Shown here: piece after piece, positions 54,400 through 63,593 of the stretch
How the letters are laid out: the number at the start of each line of letters is the position of its first letter
Position numbering within the stretch: position 1 is the first letter of the stretch
Origin: Alphaproteobacteria bacterium 32-64-14
Lineage (GTDB): Bacteria; Pseudomonadota; Alphaproteobacteria; Caulobacterales; Hyphomonadaceae
Direction: 5' to 3'
NCBI GenBank assembly: GCA_002280725.1
Contig: NCEM01000022.1
Location: 1-64,000, forward strand
Length of the DNA stretch: 64,000 nucleotides
Translations under genes and position numbers: made by a program
Notes under the pieces: model-generated
Seen by the model: only the letters and a program-made list of their open reading frames with translations
Database searches by the model: none
What the model was told of the DNA's origin: nothing

Positions 54400-54846
54400 G
54401 TGGACTGGCATATCGCGCAGATCAATATCGCGAAGTTCCGCGTGCCGCGCGGATCGCCGGTGAATACGGAGTTCGAGGCTGCGCTGGACGAGGTGAATGC
54501 GCTGGCGGAAGCCTCGCCCGGGTTTGTGTGGCGCATGATCGGCGAGGGCGAGAATGCAGATGGTGCGCTGTTCGGCGATCCTGATGTGACGATCAACATG
54601 ACGGTGTGGGAAACGCTCGATCACCTTGCGGCGTTCGCCTATCGCAATCAGACGCACCGGGCTGTGATGCGGCGACGGCGGGACTGGTTTGTGGAGCTAC
54701 CGGCCTATCTCGCGATCTGGTGGATACCGGCGGGGTCGACACCCAGCTTGCGCGATGGCCGGGCGAGGCTCGACCTGATCGAAAGGCTTGGGCCCACGCC
54801 AGAAGCCTTCGATTTCAGGACGGTGTTTCCGGCGCCCATGCCGTGA
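54400..54846 (+). CDS. DUF3291 protein
   Basis: 148 residues from GTG 54400. The DUF3291 pattern is clear: WHIAQINIAKFRVP at the start, SPGFVWRMIG, TVWETLDHLAAFAYR, QTHRAVMRRRRDWF and YLAIWWIPAGSTPSL. The fold is related to ABM/ferredoxin-like monooxygenases, but no activity is known for the family. It is a single gene, followed by 150 nt without features. Confidence 0.9.
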   Translation: MDWHIAQINIAKFRVPRGSPVNTEFEAALDEVNALAEASPGFVWRMIGEGENADGALFGDPDVTINMTVWETLDHLAAFAYRNQTHRAVMRRRRDWFVELPAYLAIWWIPAGSTPSLRDGRARLDLIERLGPTPEAFDFRTVFPAPMP

Positions 54847-54997
54847 GCCTGGCGCGTGAAGGCGAGGCAGGGCTGGTCGCCAGCCTCGCCTGCACGCATC
54901 GACTCCCGGCCGCAGATTTCCAAGCCATGCCATCTCCGCAGGACAAAAGCCTGGGCAGTTAGGCGTGCGCAACCCTGTCCACGGAGAGAAATTCGGA

Positions 54998-56209
54998 TCA
55001 GCCGGCCAGGCGGGCCGACGGCCATTTCAGCATGCTGTCAGGTATGCCGGCCGCTGGCCAAATGCGTGGCGAGACGATGTTGTCCACGGATGAAGCGGCG
55101 AGCTTGGCTGCGAGGTCGCGCTCGATCCGGCCTTCGACGAAAAACCGCATGCGAGCCGAGTGCGCCAGCTGCGCATCCGTTGTCAGCTTGTGGAGCAGCG
55201 CGGCGGGCTGAACGGGCGCCGACGGGCCGAGCACTGATTTGGTCAGCGTAACTCCCACAGCGACGGGGCCCGAATTCACGAGCCCGGCAATGTCGGGTTC
55301 GTTCCAGGCGCCGCCGACGACAACGTTTTGCACCTTCGTCCGCAGCATGCTGACGATCTCGTTGAGGTAGAGTCGCGGAAAGCCAGGTGCAACGCCCGCG
55401 ATCTTCAGGATACGATAGCGAAAGTAGCCGGGTTCGAGCCGGTTGATCGCTGACAGCAGCCGTGCGCGGGTCGCGAGGTTCATCAAGGTTGACACGTGGA
55501 TCGAGGCGCCGATGAGCAGTTGCTTCCCGCTCGGGATGAGTTCCGCCAGCGCCTGTTCGGAAACCCATAGGCTCGCCTCGTCGATAGCTGCGCTTTGCGC
55601 GGCCGGTATTTGCGCGCTCTCGAACTGATAGCCGGGGAGCCGCTCGGAGGTTTTGCGGCAGTAGGGGGATACGTACCAACTTGTGAGGGCTTCGCGCCGC
55701 ACATCCCAGACCGGCTGATAGCGCCAGTCCACATTGGGCAGCCCCGCCGCATCGGTCGCCACCGCCGGCGGAGGAGGTGGGTCCACGAAGTCGACGGCAG
55801 CCAGCGTCTCAGCGAGCTTGGCGACCGGGACGGGGTGATTGGTCGCCTGCATCCGCGGCGCCGGAACCTCGCCCAGTTCGCCGAGGAAGAATTCGTTGAG
55901 GCCGTGAGACAGCGATCCGGCCGAGGCGTCTGCCGCAGCTCCGTTTGCCGAGCCAAAGACGACCAGAAAACCGCCAGCGGCGGCTATCAGCAGATCGCTC
56001 GGATCGACGCGGCGGCGAAGGAAGTTCTCGGCCGTGCTGAGAATACGCTCTTTGTTTTCAGGCCAACGCTCGCCATAGGCGGTCCGGATTTCGTCGAGAT
56101 CGACGAACTGGAACTGCGCAACGTCCAGCGTTTCGCGACCCTCCGCCAGCGAACGGAGACGCGAGGTCAGATCGCCGAGTTTGCTGTCGTCCTTCTGCGG
56201 GTTCGTCAC
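54998..56209 (-). CDS. hypothetical protein, possibly a degenerate EAL-type domain
   Basis: 403 residues from GTG 56209 (the frame extends to 56476 but the upstream part has no protein character). The first 110 residues include LDVAQFQFVDLDEIRTAYGE and STAENFLRRRVDPSDLLIAA, GGFLVVFG, reminiscent of an incomplete GGDEF or sensor domain. The second part starts WRYQPVWDVRREALTSWYVS, like the opening of EAL domains, and continues through helices and strands to VQNVVVGG, but the E-x-L and metal-binding acids are missing. If this is right it would be a signalling or scaffold protein without phosphodiesterase activity. Confidence 0.6.
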   Translation of the reverse strand: MTNPQKDDSKLGDLTSRLRSLAEGRETLDVAQFQFVDLDEIRTAYGERWPENKERILSTAENFLRRRVDPSDLLIAAAGGFLVVFGSANGAAADASAGSLSHGLNEFFLGELGEVPAPRMQATNHPVPVAKLAETLAAVDFVDPPPPPAVATDAAGLPNVDWRYQPVWDVRREALTSWYVSPYCRKTSERLPGYQFESAQIPAAQSAAIDEASLWVSEQALAELIPSGKQLLIGASIHVSTLMNLATRARLLSAINRLEPGYFRYRILKIAGVAPGFPRLYLNEIVSMLRTKVQNVVVGGAWNEPDIAGLVNSGPVAVGVTLTKSVLGPSAPVQPAALLHKLTTDAQLAHSARMRFFVEGRIERDLAAKLAASSVDNIVSPRIWPAAGIPDSMLKWPSARLAG

Positions 56210-56381
56210 AAGGCAATCCTCTTGATATCTGAGAAACCAACCTCGCCAGTAAACCTTCCTGCAGGGTAAATTTGCCTGCGGCATACTTATAGGCCGGTTT
56301 GCTTCAAGTTTACACCGGTGGGTTGCCGCAACGGGATGCTGATCTGGTTCCAGCGCTGCTGTATCCCAGCTATGACAGTAT

Positions 56382-57176
56382 ATGGCAGACGCGAAGAAGG
56401 ACGGACCCAAGGGCAGGGTGCTCATCATCGCCGGATCGGATTCCGGTGGTGGCGCAGGCATACAGGCCGACATCAAGACGGTGACGGCGCTCGGCGGTTA
56501 TGCGGCGACGGCGATCACCGCGATCACCATTCAGAACACGCAGGGCGTTTCCGGCGTGGTGGCGACGCCGCCCAAGGCCGTGCGCGCGCAGATGGAAGCT
56601 GTGCTGAAGGATATCGGCGCGGATGTGCTGAAGACCGGCATGCGCGTGATTGATCCGGTGATGGTGGCGACTTCGGGCGACGTGCTGCTGCCGCAGGGCG
56701 CCGTGGATGCTGTGCGGCGGCTGATGATCCCGGGCGCCACGCTGGTGACGCCGAATGCGCCGGAGGCCGAGGTGCTGACGGGCAAGGCGGTCGATGGCCT
56801 GAACGGACAGCGGCGCGCGGCGGAGAAGCTGCTCAACATGGGCGCGAAGGCGGCGCTGGTGAAGGGCGGGCACGTTCCGGGCGATGAGATCGTCGACGTG
56901 CTGGCGACGCAGACGGGCGAGCATTTCTTCGACGGTCCACGCATCGAAACGACATCCACCCATGGCACGGGTTGCACGCTGGCGTCGGGGATCGCTGCGG
57001 GGCTGGCGCGGGGGCTGTCTCTGATTGATGCGATCGCGCTGTCGCGGGCGTATCTGGTCAAGGCGATTGAACGCGCGCCAGGGTTCGGCAAGGGCAATGG
57101 CCCGATCGACCATGGCTGGCCCTCGCGCGATCCTGAAGCGTTCGCGAACATGTTCGCGAAGTGGCGCGTGGACTGA
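56382..57176 (+). CDS. thiD: hydroxymethylpyrimidine kinase/phosphomethylpyrimidine kinase with an internal gap
   Basis: 264 residues. ThiD phosphorylates hydroxymethylpyrimidine twice for thiamine synthesis. Motifs include IIAGSDSGGGAGIQADIKT, AITIQNTQGV, DPVMVATSGD, LVTPNAPEAEVL, ALVKGGH and the active-site THGTGCTLASG. Between Met87 of VLKTGM and Asp91 of IDPVM only three residues remain (RVI); other ThiD proteins have about 21 more here, forming a helix and a core strand next to the nucleotide site. The gap is in frame. A C-terminal extension restores a normal total length. No TPP riboswitch was seen upstream. Confidence 0.9.
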   Translation: MADAKKDGPKGRVLIIAGSDSGGGAGIQADIKTVTALGGYAATAITAITIQNTQGVSGVVATPPKAVRAQMEAVLKDIGADVLKTGMRVIDPVMVATSGDVLLPQGAVDAVRRLMIPGATLVTPNAPEAEVLTGKAVDGLNGQRRAAEKLLNMGAKAALVKGGHVPGDEIVDVLATQTGEHFFDGPRIETTSTHGTGCTLASGIAAGLARGLSLIDAIALSRAYLVKAIERAPGFGKGNGPIDHGWPSRDPEAFANMFAKWRVD

Positions 57177-57265
57177 CAGCATGGCTAATCGAACGCTGAG
57201 AAGATATCGTTTCGCGACGCCTCAAGCCCCGCGTACACCGACGGCCACTTCTGAGGGGATCGCCC

Positions 57266-58081
57266 ATGGCCGAGTATCGCTTCTTCCAGATCGATGCGTT
57301 TGCAGAGCGCGCGATGACGGGCGGGCCTGCCGCCGTGATGCCGCTGGAGGCTTTCCTGGCAGACGATGTGATGCTGGCCATCGCAGCTGAGAACAACCTC
57401 GCCGAGACGGCTTTCATTGTGGCGAAGGGCGGAGGTGTGTTTGACCTGCGCTGGTTTACACCGTTGCTGGAAGTGCCGCTGTGCGGACATGCGACGCTGG
57501 CGAGTGCGCATGCGCTGTATTCGCATCTCGGCTTCGATGGGCCGGAGATCGGCTTCGACACGAAGTCGGGACGGCTGACCGTGAAGCGCCTCGCCGATGG
57601 CCGGCTGGAGATGGATTTCCCGGCGCAACCGCCGCGCGATGTGCCGATGCCGGATGGGCTTGCCGAGGCGCTTGGCGCCACACCGACGGCGGTTGTCGCC
57701 GGGCCTTACCTGATGGCGATCTTCGAGACGCCGGATCAGGTGCGCGCGCTCAAGCCCGATCTTGTGCGCGTCAACCAGATCTCGGGCGGGGCGACGGGCG
57801 GGCGGGGCAATCTCGTTTGCGCGGCGCCGGGCGCCTCGGAAGGCTTCGATGTCGTCTCGCGCTTTTTCGCGCCGGGCTCGGGCATTCCCGAGGATCCTGC
57901 CACCGGATCTGCCCACTGCATCATCGCGCCGTATTTTTCAAAGCTGCTCGGCAAGGCGGAGCTGAACTGTTTCCAGGCCTATCCTGGCCGGGGCGCACAC
58001 ATAACGACACGCCTGGAAGGCGAGCGCGTTAAGCTTATCGGACGTGGCCGGACCGTGATCGAAGGGCGTTTCACGCTTTAG
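57266..58081 (+). CDS. PhzF-family isomerase
   Basis: 271 residues of the diaminopimelate-epimerase fold. It opens YRFFQIDAFAERAMTGGPAAV (GNPAAV in most homologues, here GGPAAV), with the catalytic glutamate in NLAETAFI, then LRWFTPLLEVPLCGHATLASAH and the C-terminal RFFAPGSGIPEDPATGSAHC. PhzF itself acts in phenazine synthesis, but family members are widespread and mostly of unknown substrate; no other phenazine gene is here. It follows thiD by 89 nt. Confidence 0.92.
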   Translation: MAEYRFFQIDAFAERAMTGGPAAVMPLEAFLADDVMLAIAAENNLAETAFIVAKGGGVFDLRWFTPLLEVPLCGHATLASAHALYSHLGFDGPEIGFDTKSGRLTVKRLADGRLEMDFPAQPPRDVPMPDGLAEALGATPTAVVAGPYLMAIFETPDQVRALKPDLVRVNQISGGATGGRGNLVCAAPGASEGFDVVSRFFAPGSGIPEDPATGSAHCIIAPYFSKLLGKAELNCFQAYPGRGAHITTRLEGERVKLIGRGRTVIEGRFTL

Positions 58082-58182
58082 AATCAGCCAAAAAGCAGAA
58101 GCGGATCAACCGCTTGCACCCTCTACGCTTGCAGCGAAGGGGCGTGGGGAGTATGTGGCCCGTTCCAGATTCGGAGCCTCCC

Positions 58183-59136
58183 ATGGCCGTTTCCACCTAC
58201 CTCGAATTCGAGAAGCCCGTCGCTGACCTCGAGAAGAAGATCGCCGAGCTTGAAGCCGCCGGCGGCGCCGCCGTCGAGGATGAGGTCACCAAGCTGCGCG
58301 AGAAGGCGAGCAAGCAGCTCGAGCAGATCTACACGCACCTCAACGCCTGGCAGAAAACGCAGGTCGCGCGTCACCCGGAGCGGCCGCACTTTCTCGATTA
58401 TGTCGAGCACCTGTTCGAGGAGTTCGTGGAGCTGGCGGGCGACCGCAAGTTCATGAACGACGACGCCATCCTCGGCGGTCTCGCGCGCTTCCGCGGCAAG
58501 CCTGTTGTTGTCATCGGCCATGAGAAAGGTCGCGATACGCAGACGCGCCTGAAGCACAATTTCGGGATGGGCAAGCCGGAAGGCTATCGCAAGGCCGTGC
58601 GCCTGATCGAACTGGCCGGACGGTTCGGCTTGCCGGTGATCGCGCTGGTCGATACGTCGGGCGCCTTCCCGGGCAAGGGTGGGGAAGAGCGCGGGCAAGC
58701 CGAAGCGCTGGCGCGCTCCATCGAGGCGTGCCTCACGCTGGATACGCCGATGATCTCGGTGATCGTGGGCGAGGGCGGTTCGGGCGGCGCGGTGGCGCTG
58801 GCTTCGGGCAACAAGGTGCTGATGATGGAGCACGCGGTCTATTCGGTGATCTCGCCGGAAGGCGCCGCGTCCATCCTGTTCCACGACGCCAAGCGCGCCA
58901 AGGACACCGCCGAGGCGATGAAGATCACGGCGCAGGACCTGCTGAAATTCCGCATCGTGGACGCTGTCGTGCCAGAGCCCATGGGCGGGGCCCATCGCGA
59001 CCCTAAGGATGCGATGGAGAAGGTTGGCGATGGCATCGAGGCTGCGCTGAAAACGCTCGATGGCCTGTCAGCGGACGATCTGCGCGCGCAGCGCAAGGAC
59101 CGCTTCTACGCCATCGGCCGCGAAGGCTTCGCCTGA
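58183..59136 (+). CDS. accA: acetyl-CoA carboxylase carboxyltransferase subunit alpha
   Basis: 317 residues from ATG 58183 (GGAG 6 nt upstream); the earlier ATG at 58114 gives an unconserved leader. Motifs: TYLEFEKPVADLEKKIAELE at the start, GHEKGRDTQTRLKHNFGMGKPEGYRKA, DTSGAFPGKGGEERGQAEA, the oxyanion-forming GEGGSGGAVAL and SPEGAASILF. It transfers carboxyl from carboxybiotin to acetyl-CoA with AccD, the first step of fatty acid synthesis. It stands alone in the window; accD is not near. Confidence 0.97.
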   Translation: MAVSTYLEFEKPVADLEKKIAELEAAGGAAVEDEVTKLREKASKQLEQIYTHLNAWQKTQVARHPERPHFLDYVEHLFEEFVELAGDRKFMNDDAILGGLARFRGKPVVVIGHEKGRDTQTRLKHNFGMGKPEGYRKAVRLIELAGRFGLPVIALVDTSGAFPGKGGEERGQAEALARSIEACLTLDTPMISVIVGEGGSGGAVALASGNKVLMMEHAVYSVISPEGAASILFHDAKRAKDTAEAMKITAQDLLKFRIVDAVVPEPMGGAHRDPKDAMEKVGDGIEAALKTLDGLSADDLRAQRKDRFYAIGREGFA

Positions 59137-59313
59137 TCCTGCCAGCGATTGACACTTTCCGCGTTGCACGGGAAAAGGCGCGCCTCTTCCGCTGGAGACG
59201 CCCATGAGGGTCGTTACCGTCTAGTTCGCGCCGGGGACCCGCCCGGCCTGGCGCCTTGGTGCTGAGCTGCGCGCGGAAACGCGCGCGCCTGACGATCCAT
59301 TTGGAAGATATCA

Positions 59314-60630
59314 ATGTTCGAGTTTGTAAGGCGCGCCTCGCCGCTGTGGGTCAATGCCAACTTCAATCGGCTGTGGGGCGCACAGACGCTCTCCGCCTTC
59401 GGCAGCCGCATAACGCGGACGGCCATTCCCATCATCGCCGTCGCGGTTCTTGCGGCGACGCCCTGGGAGGCTGCTGTGTTGGCGGCGCTGACCTATGCGC
59501 CCTACGTGCTCACCGGCATGTTGATGGGCGGGTATGTCGAGCGCGCCAACAAGGTGCGCCTGATGATCGCGACGGACCTCGTGCGGTTTGTCGTGGTGAT
59601 TGCAGCGCCGATTGCGTGGCTGATGGGATGGCTAAGCTTTCCGTTGCTGTGCGTGCTTGCGGCGCTGGCGGGGGCGGCGAGCGCGTTGTTCGCCAATGCC
59701 GACAATGCCGTGCTGCCGCGTCTCGTGAAGGAGGACGAGCTCGTCGACGCCAATGCGCGGCTGCAGGCGACGGAATCCCTGGCAGAGCTTGGCGGACCGG
59801 GCGTTGCGGGCGTGCTGATCGATCTGCTGACGGCGCCGATTGCAATGGTGGCCGATGCGCTGACCTTCCTGTGGTCGGCGTTCTGGCTGTGGCGCATCCC
59901 GCGCGCTTGCACGGAGCCGGATGCAGAGACCAGGCAGGCGGGACAAGGCGAGAGCGCTCTTGCGCGCGTGCGCGCGGACTTCTCCGTTGGCTTGCTTGCC
60001 ATCTGGCGATGCAGGCCGATGCGCGCGATCCTGTCGGCGATCTTCTTCTGGTACATCTCGGCAGGGTTCTTCTTTGCCACCTTCACGCTGTTCATGCTGC
60101 GTGAGTTGAAGATGAGCCCCTCGCTCATGGGCGGGATCATCTCGGTTGGCGGGATCAGCGCGTTGCTTGGCACGGTGTGTGCGCGGCCGATGACGAAGGC
60201 GTTCGGCTATGGACCGGCCATCGTTCTGGCCTTCGTGATCGGCACGGCGGGCACGCTGATGCTGATCCCGGCGGCGGTGATGCCGGAGTGGGCGATCGGC
60301 TTCATGGTGTTGCAGCAGGTGCTGGGCGACATGGGGATGATGGTGTTCACCATTCTCGCCGTCAGCCTGCAGCAGCGCCTGTTGCCCGAGACCGAGCTGG
60401 CGCGCGCTAACGGGTTCAATCAGGTGGTCAATGGGCTCGGTATGACCGTGTCGATCCTGTTGGCCGGCTGGGTGGCGGAGACGGTCGGCGTGAGCAACAC
60501 GGTGATCATCGGCGCCAGCATTTCCGCGATCGCCGTGCTGCCGCTGCTGACGCCGCACCTGTTGGGCCTAAAAGAAAAGCCGCCGAAACCCGGCGGCCTT
60601 TCTGCAGAGAACCCTGTGGCGTCGCTCTAG
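59314..60630 (+). CDS. MFS transporter (EntS-like exporter family)
   Basis: 438 residues with about 11-12 hydrophobic segments. The opening [25 protein letters not shown]-type loop [10 protein letters not shown], and the central [40 protein letters not shown] are typical of the MFS_3/enterobactin-exporter branch. The substrate is unknown, and no siderophore gene is near. Its last 20 codons contain the intrinsic terminator of the convergent secA gene, and its stop overlaps the secA stop by 4 nt. Confidence 0.9.
   Translation: MFEFVRRASPLWVNANFNRLWGAQTLSAFGSRITRTAIPIIAVAVLAATPWEAAVLAALTYAPYVLTGMLMGGYVERANKVRLMIATDLVRFVVVIAAPIAWLMGWLSFPLLCVLAALAGAASALFANADNAVLPRLVKEDELVDANARLQATESLAELGGPGVAGVLIDLLTAPIAMVADALTFLWSAFWLWRIPRACTEPDAETRQAGQGESALARVRADFSVGLLAIWRCRPMRAILSAIFFWYISAGFFFATFTLFMLRELKMSPSLMGGIISVGGISALLGTVCARPMTKAFGYGPAIVLAFVIGTAGTLMLIPAAVMPEWAIGFMVLQQVLGDMGMMVFTILAVSLQQRLLPETELARANGFNQVVNGLGMTVSILLAGWVAETVGVSNTVIIGASISAIAVLPLLTPHLLGLKEKPPKPGGLSAENPVASL
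60570..60598 (-). terminator. secA terminator inside the end of the MFS gene
   Basis: On the minus strand GCCGCCGGGTTTCGGCGGCT is a tight hairpin (GCCGCCGGGTTTCGGCGGC with a short loop) followed by TTTCTTTTAGG. It lies 29-57 nt beyond the secA stop. The same bases are codons near the C-terminus of the convergent transporter (KEKPPKPGG). On the plus strand only CTTTC follows, so it is mainly a minus-strand terminator. Confidence 0.85.
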
Positions 60631-63341
60631 GCGCTGGCGGCGTTGCTCACGTCGCCGTGGCAGCTCTTGTAGCGCTTGCCTGACCCGCAGGGGCAGGGGG
60701 CGTTACGGGGCGTCGAGGCCCATGCGGCCGGCGTGGCGGAAGCCTGCGCCTGTTGCTGCGGCGGTGCGGCCTGTGCCGGTGCGGCGACCGGGCGGGCGGC
60801 GTGTTGCGTCGGCGTGCGCGCGGGGCCCGTGTCGGCGCCCGGAGGGGCTTCGGTCACGAACTGGCCGCGCATGAGCAGGCGCGTAACATCGGCGCGCAGG
60901 TCGCTGAGCAGGCGCTCGAACAGCGTGAAGGCTTCGTTCTTGAACTCGTTCAGCGGATCGCGCTGCGCATAGCCGCGCAGGTGGATGACGGAGCGTAGCT
61001 GGTCGAGATGCCAGAGGTGTTCGCGCCAGCGCGTGTCGACGGCCTGAAGCAGGATCTGCTTTTCGAGCCAGCGCATCCGCTCCTCGCCGACCTGGGCGGT
61101 CTTGGCGGCGTAGACGGCGTCAGCCGCCGCGCGCAGCTTCTCGGCTACTTCCAGCGTCGCGACGCCTTCCTCGTTGGACCATTCGCGGACCGGGGCGGGG
61201 ATGCCGAGAATGTCGGCGACCTCTTCCTCGAGCTCCTTGATGTTCCACTGTTCCTGATACGCCTTCTCCGGCATGTGACGCAGGCACATGTCGTTGATGA
61301 GCTGGTTGCGCATCTCGGTCGTGGTGTCGTTCACGCTGGCGGAGCGCATGAAATCGATGCGTTGCTCGAACACGGCCTTGCGCTGGTCGTTGGTGACGTC
61401 GTCGAACTTCAGCAGGTTCTTGCGGATCTCGAAGTTGCGTTGTTCGACGCGGCGTTGCGAGGTTTCGAGCGCCTTGTTCATCCACTTGTGGGTGATGGCC
61501 TCGTCTTCCTTGATGCCAAGGCCACGCATGATGGCGTCGAGACGTTCGGCGGCGAAGATGCGCAGCAGGTCGTCCTCGAGGCAGATGTAGAATTTCGAGC
61601 GGCCCGGGTCGCCCTGACGGCCCGTACGGCCGCGCAGCTGGTTGTCGATGCGGCGGCTTTCGTGACGCTCGGTGGCGAGCACGTAGAGACCTCCGGCGGC
61701 GAGCGCTTCGGCGCGCTTGGCGGCGATGTCGGCCTCGATCGTCGCGCGCAGGTCCTTCGTGTCGTCCTCGGTTAGCTCGCGGCCGAGCTTCTCGGCGAGC
61801 GCTGCGCCTTCATCGGCCATGCGCATGTCGATGTTGCCGCCGAGCTGGATGTCGGTGCCGCGGCCGGCCATGTTGGTGGCGACCGTGACGGCGCCGGGAA
61901 CGCCGGCCTGTGCGATGATGTGGGCTTCGCGCTCATGGTGGCGCGCGTTGAGAACCTGGTGCGGGATTTTCTCGGCCGACAGCAGGTTGGAGAGAACTTC
62001 CGATTTCTCGATCGACACCGTGCCGACGAGCACAGGCTGCTTGCGGCGTGCGCAATCGCGGATGTCGGTGATGATCGCCTTGTATTTCTCTTTTGCGGTC
62101 CGGTAGACGACGTCGTCCTCGTCGATCCGCTTGACCGGCTTGTTGGTCGGGACTTCGGTGACTTCCAGCTTGTAGATGTCCTGGAATTCCTGCGCCTCTG
62201 TCGAGGCCGTACCGGTCATGCCGGCCAGCTTGTCGTACAGGCGGAAATAGTTCTGGAAGGTGATCGAGGCGAGCGTCTGGTTCTCGGGCTGGATCTTGGT
62301 CTTCTCCTTCGCCTCGATGGCCTGGTGCAGGCCTTCGGAGAGGCGGCGGCCCGTCATCATGCGGCCGGTGAACTCGTCGATCAGCATCACCTCGCCATTC
62401 TTGACGATGTAATCCTTGTCGCGCTGGAACAGCTTGTGTGCGCGCAGCGCCTGGTTGGCGTGGTGAACGAGTGAGATGTTGGCGGGCTCGTACAGCGAGC
62501 CCTGCAGGATGCCGGCCTGCACCATCAGCTCTTCGATCTTCTCGTTGCCGCTTTCCGAGTACACGATCGAGCGCTGTTTCTCGTCGAGCGTGTAGTCGTC
62601 CTTGGTCAGCAGCGGGATGATCGCATCGATCTGCTGGTAGAGCTCCGAACGGTCGTCGGTCGGGCCGGAGATGATCAGCGGCGTGCGGCTTTCATCGACG
62701 AGGATCGAGTCCACTTCATCGACCATCGCGAAGCGGTGGCCGCGCTGGACCATGTCGGCCAGCGAGTACTTCATGTTGTCGCGCAGATAGTCGAAGCCGA
62801 ATTCGTTGTTGGTGCCGTAGGTCACGTCGCAGGCGTAGGCCGCGCGGCGCTGGGCGTCGTCGAGGCCGTGCACGATCTTGCCGACCGAGAGGCCGAGGAA
62901 GCGATAGACGCGGCCCATCCAGTCCGCGTCGCGGCTGGCGAGGTAGTCGTTGACGGTGATGACGTGGACGCCCCGGCCCTCAAGCGCGTTGAGGTAGACG
63001 GGGGCGGTGGCGACCAGGGTCTTGCCCTCGCCGGTGCGCATCTCGGCGATACCGCCCTTGTGGAGGACCATGCCGCCGATCAGCTGGACGTCGAAATGCC
63101 GCAGACCCAAAGTACGCTTTGCGGCCTCGCGGACCGTGGCGAAGGCCTCGGGAAGGATGTCGTCCAGCTTGGCGCCGTTGGCGACCTGCTGGCGGAAGTC
63201 CTTGGTGCGCTGGCGCAGCGCATCGTCGGACAGGGCTTCCGTCACCGGCTCGAGTGCGTTGATGCGTTGAACGATGGACTTGTAGGGCCGTACCTTTCGT
63301 TCGTTGACCGAACCAAAGATTTTCTGGGCAATCCCAAGCAT
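60627..63341 (-). CDS. secA: preprotein translocase ATPase SecA
   Basis: 904 residues. Drives protein export through SecYEG. ATP-site motifs are [14 protein letters not shown] (Walker A) and [42 protein letters not shown] and [18 protein letters not shown] are diagnostic. The C-terminus carries the SecB/phospholipid-binding zinc site [14 protein letters not shown] after a disordered Gln/Ala/Pro linker. The gene is divergent from a SurA-like lipoprotein gene, a frequent alphaproteobacterial arrangement. Confidence 0.98.
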   Translation of the reverse strand: MLGIAQKIFGSVNERKVRPYKSIVQRINALEPVTEALSDDALRQRTKDFRQQVANGAKLDDILPEAFATVREAAKRTLGLRHFDVQLIGGMVLHKGGIAEMRTGEGKTLVATAPVYLNALEGRGVHVITVNDYLASRDADWMGRVYRFLGLSVGKIVHGLDDAQRRAAYACDVTYGTNNEFGFDYLRDNMKYSLADMVQRGHRFAMVDEVDSILVDESRTPLIISGPTDDRSELYQQIDAIIPLLTKDDYTLDEKQRSIVYSESGNEKIEELMVQAGILQGSLYEPANISLVHHANQALRAHKLFQRDKDYIVKNGEVMLIDEFTGRMMTGRRLSEGLHQAIEAKEKTKIQPENQTLASITFQNYFRLYDKLAGMTGTASTEAQEFQDIYKLEVTEVPTNKPVKRIDEDDVVYRTAKEKYKAIITDIRDCARRKQPVLVGTVSIEKSEVLSNLLSAEKIPHQVLNARHHEREAHIIAQAGVPGAVTVATNMAGRGTDIQLGGNIDMRMADEGAALAEKLGRELTEDDTKDLRATIEADIAAKRAEALAAGGLYVLATERHESRRIDNQLRGRTGRQGDPGRSKFYICLEDDLLRIFAAERLDAIMRGLGIKEDEAITHKWMNKALETSQRRVEQRNFEIRKNLLKFDDVTNDQRKAVFEQRIDFMRSASVNDTTTEMRNQLINDMCLRHMPEKAYQEQWNIKELEEEVADILGIPAPVREWSNEEGVATLEVAEKLRAAADAVYAAKTAQVGEERMRWLEKQILLQAVDTRWREHLWHLDQLRSVIHLRGYAQRDPLNEFKNEAFTLFERLLSDLRADVTRLLMRGQFVTEAPPGADTGPARTPTQHAARPVAAPAQAAPPQQQAQASATPAAWASTPRNAPCPCGSGKRYKSCHGDVSNAASA

Positions 63342-63593
63342 TCCGATTATCCGCCTGCCAGCCTCACGCGAGCCGAGATGGTCGCGGCGTCCCTCTATAT
63401 AAGACGTGTATACGGGGGATTTATCCAGCCTCGGCTACACAGGCGGCATGCCTTAAACTCACCCGAAACGACCCGGTAAGTCCCTCGACTTGCGCCTTCG
63501 CGAGACGTAAGGACCGGCATTACCAGTGTCAATCCAAGCACTGGGTAGCCCTGACTGCCCGAAGACGGCTTTAGCAGCTTGAGGAGCCTCAGG
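63342..63593. promoter_or_regulatory. divergent promoter region secA / SurA-like gene
   Basis: 252 nt without a gene. It must hold the secA promoter on the minus strand and that of the lipoprotein gene on the plus strand. An A/T-rich patch lies at 63395-63425 (TATATAAGACGTGTATACGG), which could provide the -10 of one of them. The ribosome binding site GAGGAG (63581-63586) precedes the plus-strand ATG by 7 nt. Confidence 0.45.

Noticed and set aside
56210..56381. TPP riboswitch upstream of thiD
   Set aside because: The conserved CUGAGA and thi-box elements were not found in the upstream 170 nt.
57266..58081. Phenazine biosynthesis cluster
   Set aside because: Only a PhzF-like isomerase is present, a common general-purpose family; no other phz genes are nearby.
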